Numbered from the stretch's first letter, positions 14,799 through 24,986 are shown. The stretch: 44,821 nucleotides of DNA from Bog-756 sp035949055 (GCA_035949055.1 DASZIO010000054.1:1-44821), one strand, 5' to 3'. Made by a program: numbers and translations. Notes: generated by a model from the sequence alone, not told the origin.

Positions 14799-16139
14799 AT
14801 GCAGGAGTTTCTGTCAGCAATCCAGTCCGGTGCATCGGGCGACGAGATCGCCGCCATCCCGCTCCCCGCGGCCTATCGAGCCGCCTTCGTCCGCCGCGAC
14901 GAGGTGGACATGTTCGACGGTCTCGAGTCCAGCGAGAAGGATCCGAGGAAGTCCCTCCACGTCGGCGAGGTGGCCGTGCCCGAACTGGCTCCGGACGAGG
15001 CCTACGTGGCCGTCATGGCCAGCGCCATCAACTTCAACACCGTCTGGACGTCGATCTTCGAGCCCCTCCCCACCTTCGGGTTCCTCGATCGACTGGGCAA
15101 GGAGAGCCGGTGGGGCAAGCGCCATGCGCTCGACTACCACGTGGTCGGCTCCGACGCCTCCGGGGTAGTCCTGCGCACCGGGTCAGCCGTCCGCCTCTGG
15201 AAGCCGGGCGACAAGGTGACCATTCACTGCAACTACGTCGATGATCAGAGCCCGAGTGCCCACGACGACTCGATCCTGGCGGACAACCAGCGCATCTGGG
15301 GGTTCGAGACCAACTTCGGCGGGCTGGCCGATCTGACCATGGTCAAGGCCAACCAGCTGATGCCCAAGCCCGCCCACCTCACGTGGGAGGAGGCAGCCGT
15401 CAACGCCCTGTGCAATTCAACGGCCTACCGGATGCTGGTGTCGAAGAACGGCGCGCACATGAAGCAGGGGGACCGGGTGCTGGTCTGGGGGGCGTCCGGG
15501 GGGCTGGGCGGCTACGCCGTCCAGTACGTCCTGAGCGGCGGGGGCACGCCGGTCGGCGTGGTCTCCTCACCACAGAAGGTGGAGCTCCTCAACGACCTGG
15601 GCGTCGAGGCGGTGATCGACCGCAAGGCGGCCAACTACCGCTTCTGGAAGGACGAGCACACCCAGGACGAGTCGGAGTGGCGGCGCCTCGGCAAGGACAT
15701 CAGGAAGCTGGTCGGTGACGACGTGGACATCGTGTTCGAGCATCCCGGACGCCAGACCATGGGAGCATCAGTCTTCGCGGCCAAGCGGGGCGGGATAATC
15801 GTGACATGCGCGGCCACATCCGGCTACATGATCGAGTACGACAACCGCCATCTCTGGATGAAGCTCAAGACCATCAAGGGTTCTCACTTCGCCAACTATC
15901 GGGAGGCCTGGGACGCCAACCAGCTGGTCTGCGAGGGGAAGATCCTCCCACCGCTCTCCGCCCTGCATACGCTGGAGGGTGTGGGGGACGCCGCCTACCA
16001 GGTGCATCACAACCTGCACGAGGGCAAGATCGGTGTGCTCTGCCTGGCCCCGGAGGAGGGCCTCGGCATCGACGATCCCGAATCGCGTGCCCGGGTCGGC
16101 GAGGACCGGATCACGCTGTTCCGGCGACACGGGGCATGA
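14799..16139 (+). CDS. ccr: Crotonyl-CoA carboxylase/reductase
   Basis: This MDR-family enzyme uses NADPH and CO2 to turn crotonyl-CoA into ethylmalonyl-CoA. The 446-residue sequence follows the Ccr pattern throughout. The N-terminal part includes SAINFNTVW, the NADPH loop is WGASGGLGGYAVQ, and the C-terminus has GSHFANYREAW. Residues known to hold CO2 in the Kitasatospora enzyme (an Asn, a Phe-Glu pair, a His) have counterparts in NFNTVW, GFET and GSHFAN, so carboxylation rather than simple reduction is expected. The frame is open upstream, but ATG 14799 fits both family length and the promoter spacing. The stop overlaps the epimerase start (ATGA). Confidence 0.95.
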   Translation: MQEFLSAIQSGASGDEIAAIPLPAAYRAAFVRRDEVDMFDGLESSEKDPRKSLHVGEVAVPELAPDEAYVAVMASAINFNTVWTSIFEPLPTFGFLDRLGKESRWGKRHALDYHVVGSDASGVVLRTGSAVRLWKPGDKVTIHCNYVDDQSPSAHDDSILADNQRIWGFETNFGGLADLTMVKANQLMPKPAHLTWEEAAVNALCNSTAYRMLVSKNGAHMKQGDRVLVWGASGGLGGYAVQYVLSGGGTPVGVVSSPQKVELLNDLGVEAVIDRKAANYRFWKDEHTQDESEWRRLGKDIRKLVGDDVDIVFEHPGRQTMGASVFAAKRGGIIVTCAATSGYMIEYDNRHLWMKLKTIKGSHFANYREAWDANQLVCEGKILPPLSALHTLEGVGDAAYQVHHNLHEGKIGVLCLAPEEGLGIDDPESRARVGEDRITLFRRHGA

Positions 16140-16543
16140 CGCCGCTCCTGACCGAGATCGATCACGTCGCCATCGCGGTGCGCGATCTCGATGCCGCGGT
16201 GTCCTACTACGCCGAAACCTTCGGAGCCGAGGTCAGCCACCGCGAGCGAATCGAATCGGACGGCGTGGAGGAGGCTCTCCTCAAGGTGGCCGACAGCTAC
16301 ATCCAGCTGCTCACGCCGGTGCGCGACGACTCACCGGTGGCCAAGTACCTGGCCAACAAGGGTGAAGGTCTCCACCACGTGGGCTACCGCGTGGATGACT
16401 GCGCCAAAGCCCTTCAGTCGGTCAAAGACCATGGTGGTGCGGTGATCGATGAGGTACCCCGACCGGGGTCGCGGGGGACGACGGTCGCCTTCGTCCACCC
16501 GAAGGGGGCCTTCGGCACGCTGATCGAGCTGGTCGAGGAATAG
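16136..16543 (+). CDS. mce: Methylmalonyl-/ethylmalonyl-CoA epimerase
   Basis: This is a 135-residue VOC-fold epimerase that interconverts the (R) and (S) forms of methylmalonyl-CoA and, in this pathway, ethylmalonyl-CoA. Metal ligands are visible in EIDHVAIAV (His), YIQLLTP (Gln), LHHVGYRV (His) and LIELVEE (Glu). The repeated beta-alpha-beta-beta-beta module occurs twice. The ATG overlaps the ccr stop, so the two are translationally coupled, which supports a role on the Ccr product. Confidence 0.93.
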   Translation: MTPLLTEIDHVAIAVRDLDAAVSYYAETFGAEVSHRERIESDGVEEALLKVADSYIQLLTPVRDDSPVAKYLANKGEGLHHVGYRVDDCAKALQSVKDHGGAVIDEVPRPGSRGTTVAFVHPKGAFGTLIELVEE

Positions 16544-16551
16544 CCACCCGC

Positions 16552-17607
16552 GTGGACACCGCCCCCGCGGCCCCGGCCGACGCTCCCGACCGGTCCCTAC
16601 CGGGGGAGCGGCCGTCGATCGGCGTCCCGAGCATTCCCACCCGGACCGACCAGGATGCCCAACCCGTACCGGTCCCCTCGATCCCGCTCGCGACCGAGCC
16701 GGTGCAGCTGGCCCCTATGGCCCCGACCCCGACGGCGGGAGCTCCGACTCCGACGGCGGGAGCTCCGGCCGGCCGGCCGGTCGAGGACGGCGATCGCCCG
16801 GGCGCCCTGGTCGCAGACGACACCGAGGCCTTCACACCGTCGGTGCGGGCCAAGCTCAAGTCCTACGTCTACCTGCTGGTCGACCCCCGGACCGGCCGTC
16901 CCTTCCATGTCGGGCACGGCCGCGATGACCGCTGCTTCGACCAGGTCCGGGCAGCCAGGGCGGGCCGCCGGTACGCGGGTGATGACTCGGGGGGAGGCCG
17001 TCATGACCCCGTCCTCGACCGCATCAGGCAGGTGGAGTCGTCGGGCCGGCCGGTACGTGTCGAGATCCTGCGCTACGGGCTGGAAGCGGACCAGGCCATG
17101 ATGGTGGAGGCGGCGGCCCACGACGTGCTCGGTCTCCCCGGCACCCCGGCCGGGGGTAGCCACCGGAGGCCGGCCGGCGAGGTGCGACTGCTCCTGACCA
17201 AGCGGGCCAAGTTCAAGCGTCCCCACCAGATGGTCCTGCTCCGGGTGGGACCGGCGGGTACGGACGCCTCCTACGAGCGGGCCCGCCACGGCTGGCGGAT
17301 CGGCCGACGCTGGGTCGAGGTGCAGGCGCCCCGCTCACCGCACTGGGCCGCGCTGGTGGTCGGGGAGCTGGTCGAGTCGGTCTACCGGCTCGACCGCTGG
17401 GAGCCGTCCCGACCCGGTGGCGACGGCCCGGACTCGGGGGAGGCTGGTCGCCGGACATCGGAGCGCTACTCCTTTGTCGGCACCCCGGATGCAGAGCTCG
17501 AACGCCGCTATGCGGGCAAGAGCGCCGCCCCTTATCTCGGGAGGGCGGCACAGGGCTCGGTGTCCTATGTCTGGTGTGGGCCGCACTGGGTCAACACCGC
17601 CCTGTGA
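16552..17607 (+). CDS. LEM-3-like GIY-YIG domain protein with unknown C-terminal domain
   Basis: The 351-residue product has a disordered Pro/Thr/Ala-rich N-terminus with a duplicated APTPTAG (about 1-95). A domain resembling the LEM-3-like GIY-YIG nuclease fold follows (about 105-205): YVYLLVDPRTGRPFHVGHG, an Arg in the next helix (DDRCFDQV), and the metal-binding Glu in MMVEAAAHDVLGL. In LEM-3-like proteins the second motif usually reads FYVGKG; here it is FHVGHG, replacing the Tyr. A second domain (about 215-351) has MVLLRVG, YERARHGWRIG, VESVYRLDRWE and YAGKSAAPYLGRA, which I recognise only as a recurrent uncharacterised module. GTG 16552 starts 8 bp after the epimerase. Why it lies among carbon-metabolism genes is unclear. 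Confidence 0.7.
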   Translation: MDTAPAAPADAPDRSLPGERPSIGVPSIPTRTDQDAQPVPVPSIPLATEPVQLAPMAPTPTAGAPTPTAGAPAGRPVEDGDRPGALVADDTEAFTPSVRAKLKSYVYLLVDPRTGRPFHVGHGRDDRCFDQVRAARAGRRYAGDDSGGGRHDPVLDRIRQVESSGRPVRVEILRYGLEADQAMMVEAAAHDVLGLPGTPAGGSHRRPAGEVRLLLTKRAKFKRPHQMVLLRVGPAGTDASYERARHGWRIGRRWVEVQAPRSPHWAALVVGELVESVYRLDRWEPSRPGGDGPDSGEAGRRTSERYSFVGTPDAELERRYAGKSAAPYLGRAAQGSVSYVWCGPHWVNTAL

Positions 17608-17726
17608 ACGGCACCGAAGGACCGCGTCGTGAGCGGCACCGAAGTGGAAGCCTCACCGAGCCGCCTGGCCCGGTCCTCCCGGATCGGGGTCGGTCGCCGT
17701 TCGGGTCCCGCCGATAGCCGGTCCGG

Positions 17727-17732
17727 TAGCCT
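17727..17732 (+). promoter_or_regulatory. -10 hexamer TAGCCT of the carboxylase beta gene
   Basis: It ends 8 nt before ATG 17741, which argues for that start over the GTG at 17735. Confidence 0.45.
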
Positions 17733-17740
17733 CGGTGACC

Positions 17741-19293
<1,553 letters not shown>

Positions 19294-19297
<4 letters not shown>

Positions 19298-19560
19298 ACG
19301 TCGACGGCGTCACGAGCGGCGACGCCGCGCCGGGCCCGGGTGCGGCGCCGCCGTCCGGTGCGCCGCCGGTCGGCGACATCGCCCGGCGGCCGGAGATCGA
19401 ACCCGAGATGCTCGCCGTCCTGGTCGCCGCGGTCGACCAGGCCTGGCCTCGGCCCCGGGTGGTGGTGGCCGAAGAGCCAGTCAGCCTGCCGGCCTGGAGG
19501 TTCAGCGGTCGGTGGTGGTCGCGGCCGGCGACTGTCCGCCGCGACCGGCCGCGGGGCTGA
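19294..19560 (+). CDS. Probable acyl-CoA carboxylase epsilon subunit
   Basis: This 88-residue product starts at GTG, overlapping the beta-subunit stop. After a Gly/Ala/Pro-rich N-terminus it has EPEMLAVLVAAVDQ, the one helix typical of epsilon subunits (usually PxxEELAALVAVL), and ends with PAWRFSGRWWSRP, recalling the closing W..SG....R of that family. In Streptomyces and Mycobacterium epsilon tethers alpha and beta subunits and raises activity. Sequence conservation is low in this family, so position and pattern carry the call. An unrelated small protein remains possible. Confidence 0.6.
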
Positions 19561-19568
19561 GTCTGCCC

Positions 19569-19592
19569 GCCGACCCGTCCTGAGCGGTCGGC
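19569..19592. terminator. Hairpin between convergent epsilon-like and ecm genes
   Basis: GCCGACC (19569-19575) pairs with GGTCGGC (19586-19592) around a 10-nt loop, in the 41-bp gap. It is symmetrical for both strands and has no T-tract. Confidence 0.45.
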
Positions 19593-19601
19593 CCGGACCG
19601 G

Positions 19602-21671
19602 TCAGGAGGCGGCGGCGCGGTGGTGCTCGGCCAGCTCGAGCATGTCGTCCATGATGCGTCCGAGTTCGAAGTCCTTCGGCGTGTAGACGCGGGCGGCTCC
19701 CTTGCCCACCAGGATGTCGGCATCCTCGGGTGGGATGATGCCCCCGACCACCACGGGCACCTCGACTCCCGCCGCCCGGAGCCGGTCGACGATCTCTGGG
19801 ACGAGCTCGAGATGTGAGCCGGACAGGATGGAGATGCCCACGATGTCGACGTCCTCGTCACGGGCGGCGGCCACGATCTCGGCCGGTGAGAGCCGGATGC
19901 CCTGGTAGACCACCTCGAAACCGGCGTCGCGAGCGGCGACCGCGATCTGCTCGGCACCATTGGAATGGCCGTCCAGCCCGGGCTTGGCCACCAACAGCCG
20001 GGGCGGGCTGCCGGTCCTGGTGGCCATGGACCGCGACCGTTCGACCACCGAGCGGAACTCTGCTCCCCGATGGCCGACACCACCGCTCACACCGGTGGGG
20101 GCGCGGTACTCGCCGAACACCGCTCGGAGCGCGCCGGCCCACTCGCCGGTGGTTCCGCCCGCATGCGCCAACTCGATGGTGGCCGGCATCACGTTGTCCG
20201 ACCCCTCGGCCGAGCGCTTCAAATGGTCGAGGGCCCGGCTGACCGCCGCCGCATCCCGCGAGGCCCGCCACGCCTCCACGTCGGCCCGCATCTCCGCCTC
20301 CACCGCCGGGTCGACCCTCAGGATGGACCCGATGGCGGACCTTCCCGACTCTCCGGGTGAGCCCGATGGGGCCAGGGGAGAGTCTGCCGTCTCGGTGAAG
20401 CAGTTCACGCCGACCACCTGCAGCTCGCCCGTCTCGATGCGCCGGACCCGTTCAGCCTGGCTGCGGACCAGACGCGCCTTCAGCTCGTCGATGGCCTCGA
20501 AGGCGCCGCCCATCGCCAGCACATCCTCCAGCTCGGCCCAAGAGGCTTCGGCTACTTCGGCTGTCTTCTTCTCGATGACCACCGAACCGTCGAAGATGTC
20601 CTCGTACTCGAGAAGATCGGACTCGAAGGCGAGGATCTGCTGGATGCGCAGAGACCACTGCTGGTCCCACGGCCGGGGGAGGCCCAACGCTTCGTTCCAG
20701 GCGGGCAGTTGCAGGGCACGGGCGCGGGCCCGCTTGGACAGGGTGACCCCGAGTGACTCGAGGACGATGCGAGGCACGTTGTTCTCGGGCTGCGCCTCGG
20801 TGAGCCCGAGGGAGTTCACCTGCACGCCGTAGCGGAACCGCCGCAGCTTGGAGTCGGTGACGCCGTAGCGCTCCGCGCAGACCCGGTCCCACAGTCCGGT
20901 GAAGGCCCGCATCTTGCACGTCTCCTCCACGAACCGGACGCCGGCGTTCACGAAGAAGGAGATGCGCCCCACCACGGACGCGAACTCGCTGTCGGGGATC
21001 TGTCCCGACTCGCGCACCGCGTCGAGGACCCCGATGGCGGTGGCCAGGGCGTAGGCGACCTCCTGGGCGGGGGTGGCCCCCGCCTCCTGCAGGTGGTAGC
21101 TGCAGACGTTGATCGGGTTCCACCTGGGGACCTCGCGCACGGTGTAGGCGATGGTGTCCACCGTCAGCCGCCGGCTCGCCAGGGGTGGGAAGATGAACGT
21201 CCCCCGCGAGAGGTACTCCTTCACGATGTCGTTCTGCGTCGTTCCCGACAGGACGCGGGGGTCGACTCCGCGGTCCTCAGCATTGGCGATGTACAGGCCG
21301 AGCAGCCAGGCCGCGGTGGCATTGATGGTCATCGAGGTGTTCATCGACTCGACCGGGATCTGATCGAGCAGCTGGCGCATGTGACCGAGGTGCGCCACCG
21401 GCACGCCGACCTTGCCCACTTCGCCGGCGGCCTCGGGCGAGTCGGGGTCGTACCCGATCTGGGTGGGCAGGTCGAAAGCGATCGACAGTCCGGTCTGGCC
21501 TTTGGCCAGGTTGGTCCGATACAGCTCGTTCGAGGCCCTGGCCGTCGAGTGACCGGAGTAGGTGCGCATCACCCACGGCTTGTCCCGGTGACCGGTGCCG
21601 GTCGGGCCCGGTGAGGCGGCACCCGACTCGCCCGCGCCGCCCGCCTCGGTCGTTCCTGCCACGTCGGTCAT
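19602..21671 (-). CDS. ecm: Ethylmalonyl-CoA mutase (coenzyme B12-dependent)
   Basis: It rearranges ethylmalonyl-CoA to methylsuccinyl-CoA. The 689-residue single chain begins after a Gly/Ala linker with MRTYSGHSTARASNELYR and KGQTGLSIAFDLPTQIGYDP, then TTQNDIVKEYLSRGT and WNPINVCSYHLQEAGATPAQ. This pattern belongs to the MeaA/Ecm branch, not to methylmalonyl-CoA mutase. The C-terminal B12 domain (about 555-689) has the cobalt-ligand motif LDGHSNG and the GISILSGSH and VVGGIIPPEDA loops. The frame is open far upstream, but homology starts near ATG 21671, which has only a weak GGTGG site. It lies 50 bp after 3-hydroxybutyryl-CoA dehydrogenase, likely as one unit. No cobalamin riboswitch is visible upstream. 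Confidence 0.93.
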   Translation of the reverse strand: MTDVAGTTEAGGAGESGAASPGPTGTGHRDKPWVMRTYSGHSTARASNELYRTNLAKGQTGLSIAFDLPTQIGYDPDSPEAAGEVGKVGVPVAHLGHMRQLLDQIPVESMNTSMTINATAAWLLGLYIANAEDRGVDPRVLSGTTQNDIVKEYLSRGTFIFPPLASRRLTVDTIAYTVREVPRWNPINVCSYHLQEAGATPAQEVAYALATAIGVLDAVRESGQIPDSEFASVVGRISFFVNAGVRFVEETCKMRAFTGLWDRVCAERYGVTDSKLRRFRYGVQVNSLGLTEAQPENNVPRIVLESLGVTLSKRARARALQLPAWNEALGLPRPWDQQWSLRIQQILAFESDLLEYEDIFDGSVVIEKKTAEVAEASWAELEDVLAMGGAFEAIDELKARLVRSQAERVRRIETGELQVVGVNCFTETADSPLAPSGSPGESGRSAIGSILRVDPAVEAEMRADVEAWRASRDAAAVSRALDHLKRSAEGSDNVMPATIELAHAGGTTGEWAGALRAVFGEYRAPTGVSGGVGHRGAEFRSVVERSRSMATRTGSPPRLLVAKPGLDGHSNGAEQIAVAARDAGFEVVYQGIRLSPAEIVAAARDEDVDIVGISILSGSHLELVPEIVDRLRAAGVEVPVVVGGIIPPEDADILVGKGAARVYTPKDFELGRIMDDMLELAEHHRAAAS

Positions 21672-21721
21672 GCCACCATTCTTGCCCCGGCGGGACCTCG
21701 AGTGAAATGCACCAGTCCCGA

Positions 21722-22579
21722 CTACTTCTTCTGGTAGTCGAGGAAGCCGCGGCCCGACTTGCGACCCAGTAGTTCGGCGGACACCATCCGTCGCAATAGC
21801 GGCACGGCGGCGTAGTTGGGGTCGCGGAACTCCTCGTAGAGCGCATCCAGGATGGCCAACGACGTGTCCAGCCCCACCAGGTCCAACAGCGCGAACGGTC
21901 CCATGGGGAACCCGCACCCGCCCTTCATGGCCGCGTCGATGTCGTCGATGGAGGCCACGCCCTGCTCGTAGAGCCGGACGGCATTGTTGAGATAGGGGAA
22001 CAGGAGGGCGTTGACGATGAAGCCGGCCTGGTCCTTCACCTCTACCGGTGTCTTTCCACACGCTTCGGCGAACGTCCGTACCGCGGCGAGCGTCTCGTCG
22101 GAGGCGGTCAGCGGCTTGACCAGTTCCACGAGTTCCATCACCGGTGCGGGATTGAAGAAGTGCACGCCGCACACCTTGTCGGGCCGCCCCGTCTGCATGG
22201 CCAGCTCGATCACCGGCAGAGTGGAGGTGTTGGTGGCCAGGATGGTCGTCTCCGCCGTGATCCGGTCGAGCTCGTTGAAGAGCTCCTTCTTCACCGCCAG
22301 GTCCTCGATGACCGACTCGATGACCAGGTCGGCGTCCTTCAGCGCGGCGAGCTCGGAAGTGGGCGTGACCCGGGCGAGCGCCCCGTCCCGCTCCGCTTCG
22401 GTCTTCTTGCCCTTCTCCACCTGCCGATTGAGTGACTTCTCCAGCGCGGCCACCGTGGCGTCCGCCGTGGACTGACTGCGAGACCTGAGGACCACGTCGA
22501 ATCCGCTGACGGCCGCGGTCTCGGCGATGCCTGAGCCCATGATGCCTGATCCGACAATTCCTACGCGCGTGATTGACAT
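21722..22579 (-). CDS. 3-hydroxybutyryl-CoA dehydrogenase
   Basis: It oxidises 3-hydroxybutyryl-CoA or reduces acetoacetyl-CoA with NAD(P)(H). The 285-residue protein has the Rossmann motif GIVGSGIMGSGIAE at the N-terminus, LVIESVIEDLAVKKELF, the catalytic His in GVHFFNPAPVMELVELV, and the C-terminal dimerisation domain with GFPMGPFALLDLVGLD. These match the Hbd/PaaH family. ATG 22579 is chosen by family length and by TAGCAT ending 8 nt upstream; a longer in-frame extension is Cys/Pro/Arg-rich and looks non-coding. It is followed by ethylmalonyl-CoA mutase on the same strand. Confidence 0.94.
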   Translation of the reverse strand: MSITRVGIVGSGIMGSGIAETAAVSGFDVVLRSRSQSTADATVAALEKSLNRQVEKGKKTEAERDGALARVTPTSELAALKDADLVIESVIEDLAVKKELFNELDRITAETTILATNTSTLPVIELAMQTGRPDKVCGVHFFNPAPVMELVELVKPLTASDETLAAVRTFAEACGKTPVEVKDQAGFIVNALLFPYLNNAVRLYEQGVASIDDIDAAMKGGCGFPMGPFALLDLVGLDTSLAILDALYEEFRDPNYAAVPLLRRMVSAELLGRKSGRGFLDYQKK

Positions 22580-22587
22580 GCAAGGGA

Positions 22588-22593
22588 ATGCTA
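22588..22593 (-). promoter_or_regulatory. -10 hexamer TAGCAT of the 3-hydroxybutyryl-CoA dehydrogenase gene
   Basis: It ends 8 nt before ATG 22579, with no ribosome binding site between them. A leaderless promoter for the dehydrogenase-mutase pair is likely. Confidence 0.5.
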
Positions 22594-22704
22594 ACGGGGC
22601 ACGCGGAACACCGCCTCGGCGGCGACCTGGCGGTCCACCCGGGCTGCGCTCGCCGGCCGTGGCGCTCGCTTGCCATCGCCCGACAGCGCCGACACGATGG
22701 GGCG

Positions 22705-24255
22705 ATGAACAGCGAAAAGCCCGGCCGCGAGACTCGCACGGGCCAGGCGCACCCGAACGAGACCGGCGCGGGCAAAACGGGCGCAGGCCAGACCGGCGCA
22801 GGCAAGACGGGCGCAGGCAAGACGGGCGCGGGCAAATCCGGCACAGGCAAGACCGACGCAGGCAAGACGGGCGCAGGCAAGGCGTCGGCCCGCAAGACGG
22901 CGGCACCCACGACCTCGACGGTCAAGACCACCGGCGAGGCAGAGGGGAGTGCGGTCCGAGAGCCGAGGACCGACCGCGGACCGTCCGGCTTCGATCCCGC
23001 ACCGCCGCCGTGGCCGCTCCGTCCACCGGGATGGCGGGGCCGACGCACCCTCGGCCTGTACAGCCGCAGCGTGCCGCGCGCCAACGAGCGCTGGCCGCTG
23101 ATCACGCGGGGATTGAGCGGCCTGCTCCGCCATCCGAGCATCGTGCTCCGCCTGCTGGGTGGGGCCGAGCCCGTCGAGCGCGACGGTAGGGTGCTGAACC
23201 CGGGCCTCCAGGCGTTGGTGGCGGTGGCCAACCGGTTCGGTGGCACCACCGACGGGTCTCCCGATCCGGAGAGGTTCGACGTCTCCATAGCGCGGAGCCA
23301 ACTGCGGCGTTCAGCGCGCGTCGTCATGCCGGTACGCACCGACGTCTACGCCTCTGGCCGCGTGATCCCGGGACCCGAGAATGCACCACCCGTCGGGATC
23401 AGGCTCTACCGCCGGTTCGGTTCGGGACTTGGTGCCGGGGCGCGGGGTCCCGGGCTGCCCGCCATCGTCTACTTCCACGGTGGTGGGTGGGTTTCCGGCG
23501 ACCTCGACACTCATGACCCGCTGTGCCGGATCCTGGCGCTGGCCAGCGGGTGCCTCGTCGTGGCCGTCGACTACCGGCTGGCGCCCGAGGATCCGTTCCC
23601 CGCGGCTGTCGACGATGCGTTGGCCGCCTACTGCTGGGTCCACCAGCACCACGACGAGCTCGGGATTGCCGATGGGCAGGTCGGCGTGATGGGTGACAGT
23701 TCCGGCGGGAACCTGGCCGCGGTGGTGGCCCAGCTGGCCCGGGCCGGCACCGGTCGGGCCCCCGCGCCACCCCCGATCGCCCAGGGGCTGGTCTATCCGG
23801 TGGTGGATGCCCGGCTCGGGTCCGAATCGATGCGGTCATTGGCCGACGGGTTCCTGCTCACCCGCGCCGCAATGGAGTTCTACCGGGGCCAGTACCTCCC
23901 CGACCGGTCCCTCTGGGAGAGCCCGATGGCGTCGCCAGTGTTGGCCCCCGACCTGGGCGGGCTGGCCCCGGCTCTGGTGGTGACGGCCGGCTTCGATCCG
24001 TTGCGGGACGACGGTGCCGCCTACGCTCAGGCCCTCCAGCGGGCGGGCGTCGTCGTCGAACACCGCCGGTACGAGGACCAGATCCACGGGTTCATGCACC
24101 TCGGGATCGTGGCCGACTCCCTGGCCCTGGCCACCGAGGTGTGCGAATCGATGGGCCGCTTGATGAGGCACTCCTCACGGTTGGAGGACGCCGGGTGGGC
24201 CGAGGCGGAGCCAAGCCGCTCCGGGCCGCGGGGCACCGCCCGCCGCGGTCGATAA
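22705..24255 (+). CDS. Alpha/beta hydrolase, hormone-sensitive-lipase family, with repetitive N-terminus
   Basis: The catalytic part (about residues 205-500 of 516) has the oxyanion motif YFHGGGWVSGD, the nucleophile elbow GDSSGGN, the acid in FDPLRDDG and the His in QIHGFMHLG. This is the HSL-type esterase/lipase arrangement, as in mycobacterial Lip proteins. The substrate is unknown. The first ~70 residues are a Lys/Thr/Gly/Ala tail built of eight pentapeptides of the GAGKT type (nucleotides 22761-22880). It resembles a P-loop by chance only. ATG 22705 is chosen; an upstream ATG at 22573 extends the frame through poor-quality sequence. It is divergent from the 3-hydroxybutyryl-CoA dehydrogenase gene. 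Confidence 0.87.
   Translation: MNSEKPGRETRTGQAHPNETGAGKTGAGQTGAGKTGAGKTGAGKSGTGKTDAGKTGAGKASARKTAAPTTSTVKTTGEAEGSAVREPRTDRGPSGFDPAPPPWPLRPPGWRGRRTLGLYSRSVPRANERWPLITRGLSGLLRHPSIVLRLLGGAEPVERDGRVLNPGLQALVAVANRFGGTTDGSPDPERFDVSIARSQLRRSARVVMPVRTDVYASGRVIPGPENAPPVGIRLYRRFGSGLGAGARGPGLPAIVYFHGGGWVSGDLDTHDPLCRILALASGCLVVAVDYRLAPEDPFPAAVDDALAAYCWVHQHHDELGIADGQVGVMGDSSGGNLAAVVAQLARAGTGRAPAPPPIAQGLVYPVVDARLGSESMRSLADGFLLTRAAMEFYRGQYLPDRSLWESPMASPVLAPDLGGLAPALVVTAGFDPLRDDGAAYAQALQRAGVVVEHRRYEDQIHGFMHLGIVADSLALATEVCESMGRLMRHSSRLEDAGWAEAEPSRSGPRGTARRGR
22761..22880 (+). repeat. Eight 15-bp tandem repeats encoding GAGKT-like pentapeptides
   Basis: The consensus is GACGGGCGCAGGCAA, in frame, with 1-4 differences per copy. 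A basic low-complexity tail results. Confidence 0.9.
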
Positions 24256-24278
24256 GCGCGTTACCCCTAGTCGACCTC

Positions 24279-24284
24279 TACAGT
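24279..24284 (+). promoter_or_regulatory. -10 hexamer TACAGT of the S51-like gene
   Basis: It ends 6 nt before ATG 24291, in the 35-bp gap after the hydrolase gene. Confidence 0.5.
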
Positions 24285-24290
24285 TTGCCG

Positions 24291-24983
24291 ATGGATCCAT
24301 CCCGGGGAGTGCTGGCACTGGTGGGCGGGGGCGAGTGGCGCGAGGGGTGCACGTTCGACGCCGAGCTCCTGGCGGCCGCCGGCTCCGCCGATGTGCTGGT
24401 GCTGCCGACCGCGGCCGCCTACGAGCACCCCGAGCGGCTGGTGGTCCGGGCCGGTGAATGGTTCTCTTCCCTCGGCGCTCGCGTCGAGGGCCTCATGGTC
24501 CTGGCCCGGGCCGATGCCCAGGACGCCGGAGCCGCGGCGGTCATGCGCGCTGCCCGCCTCATCTACGTGGCCGGCAGCTCGCCGATGCACATCCGCAGTG
24601 TGCTGAAGAACTCGAAGGTGTGGGCGGCGCTGCTCGACGCCTGGCGCGACGGTGCGGTGGTGGTCGGCACGTCGGGGGCGGCGATGGCCCTGACCGACCC
24701 GATGGTGGACGCCCGAGGTGGTGGACTGACCATCGGGCTCGGCCTGCTGGCCGGACTGGCGGTGGTCCCGCACTTCGGCGACGTCCACGAAGACGAGCAC
24801 GGCGAGAAGCTCCACCGCTCGGTGCACCTGGCTCCCGCCGGCACGCCGGTGGCCGGGATCCCCGAGCGGACCGCGCTCATCCGCGATCCGGACGGGCGTT
24901 GGAGCTCGGCCGGCGTCGGAAAGGTGGTGGTCTTCTTGAACGGCGCCCGGGCCCAGGCGGGCCTCGGCGCCCTGCCGGTCTGA
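24291..24983 (+). CDS. Peptidase S51 / cyanophycinase-like protein
   Basis: The 230-residue protein has the class-I-glutamine-amidotransferase-like fold of family S51. It opens LALVGGGEW, has VLVLPTAAAYE, a middle YVAGSSPMHI segment, and the nucleophile loop VVGTSGAAMALTD, where the Ser follows GT as in dipeptidase E and cyanophycinase. VPHFGDVHEDEHGE probably supplies the catalytic His. Family members cut aspartyl dipeptides or cyanophycin, and the substrate here is open. ATG 24291 follows a TACAGT hexamer by 6 nt. It converges with a cyclophilin gene across two hairpins. Confidence 0.82.
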   Translation: MDPSRGVLALVGGGEWREGCTFDAELLAAAGSADVLVLPTAAAYEHPERLVVRAGEWFSSLGARVEGLMVLARADAQDAGAAAVMRAARLIYVAGSSPMHIRSVLKNSKVWAALLDAWRDGAVVVGTSGAAMALTDPMVDARGGGLTIGLGLLAGLAVVPHFGDVHEDEHGEKLHRSVHLAPAGTPVAGIPERTALIRDPDGRWSSAGVGKVVVFLNGARAQAGLGALPV

Positions 24984-24986
24984 CCG

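Noticed and set aside
22761..22880. Repeated GAGKT/GAGKS resembling a Walker A (P-loop) motif
   Set aside because: It is a low-complexity 15-bp tandem repeat in a disordered tail, with no following beta-strand/helix pattern or Walker B.
21672..23339. N-terminal extension of ethylmalonyl-CoA mutase across the 3-hydroxybutyryl-CoA dehydrogenase gene
   Set aside because: It reads through another gene in a different frame; Ecm homology begins just after ATG 21671.
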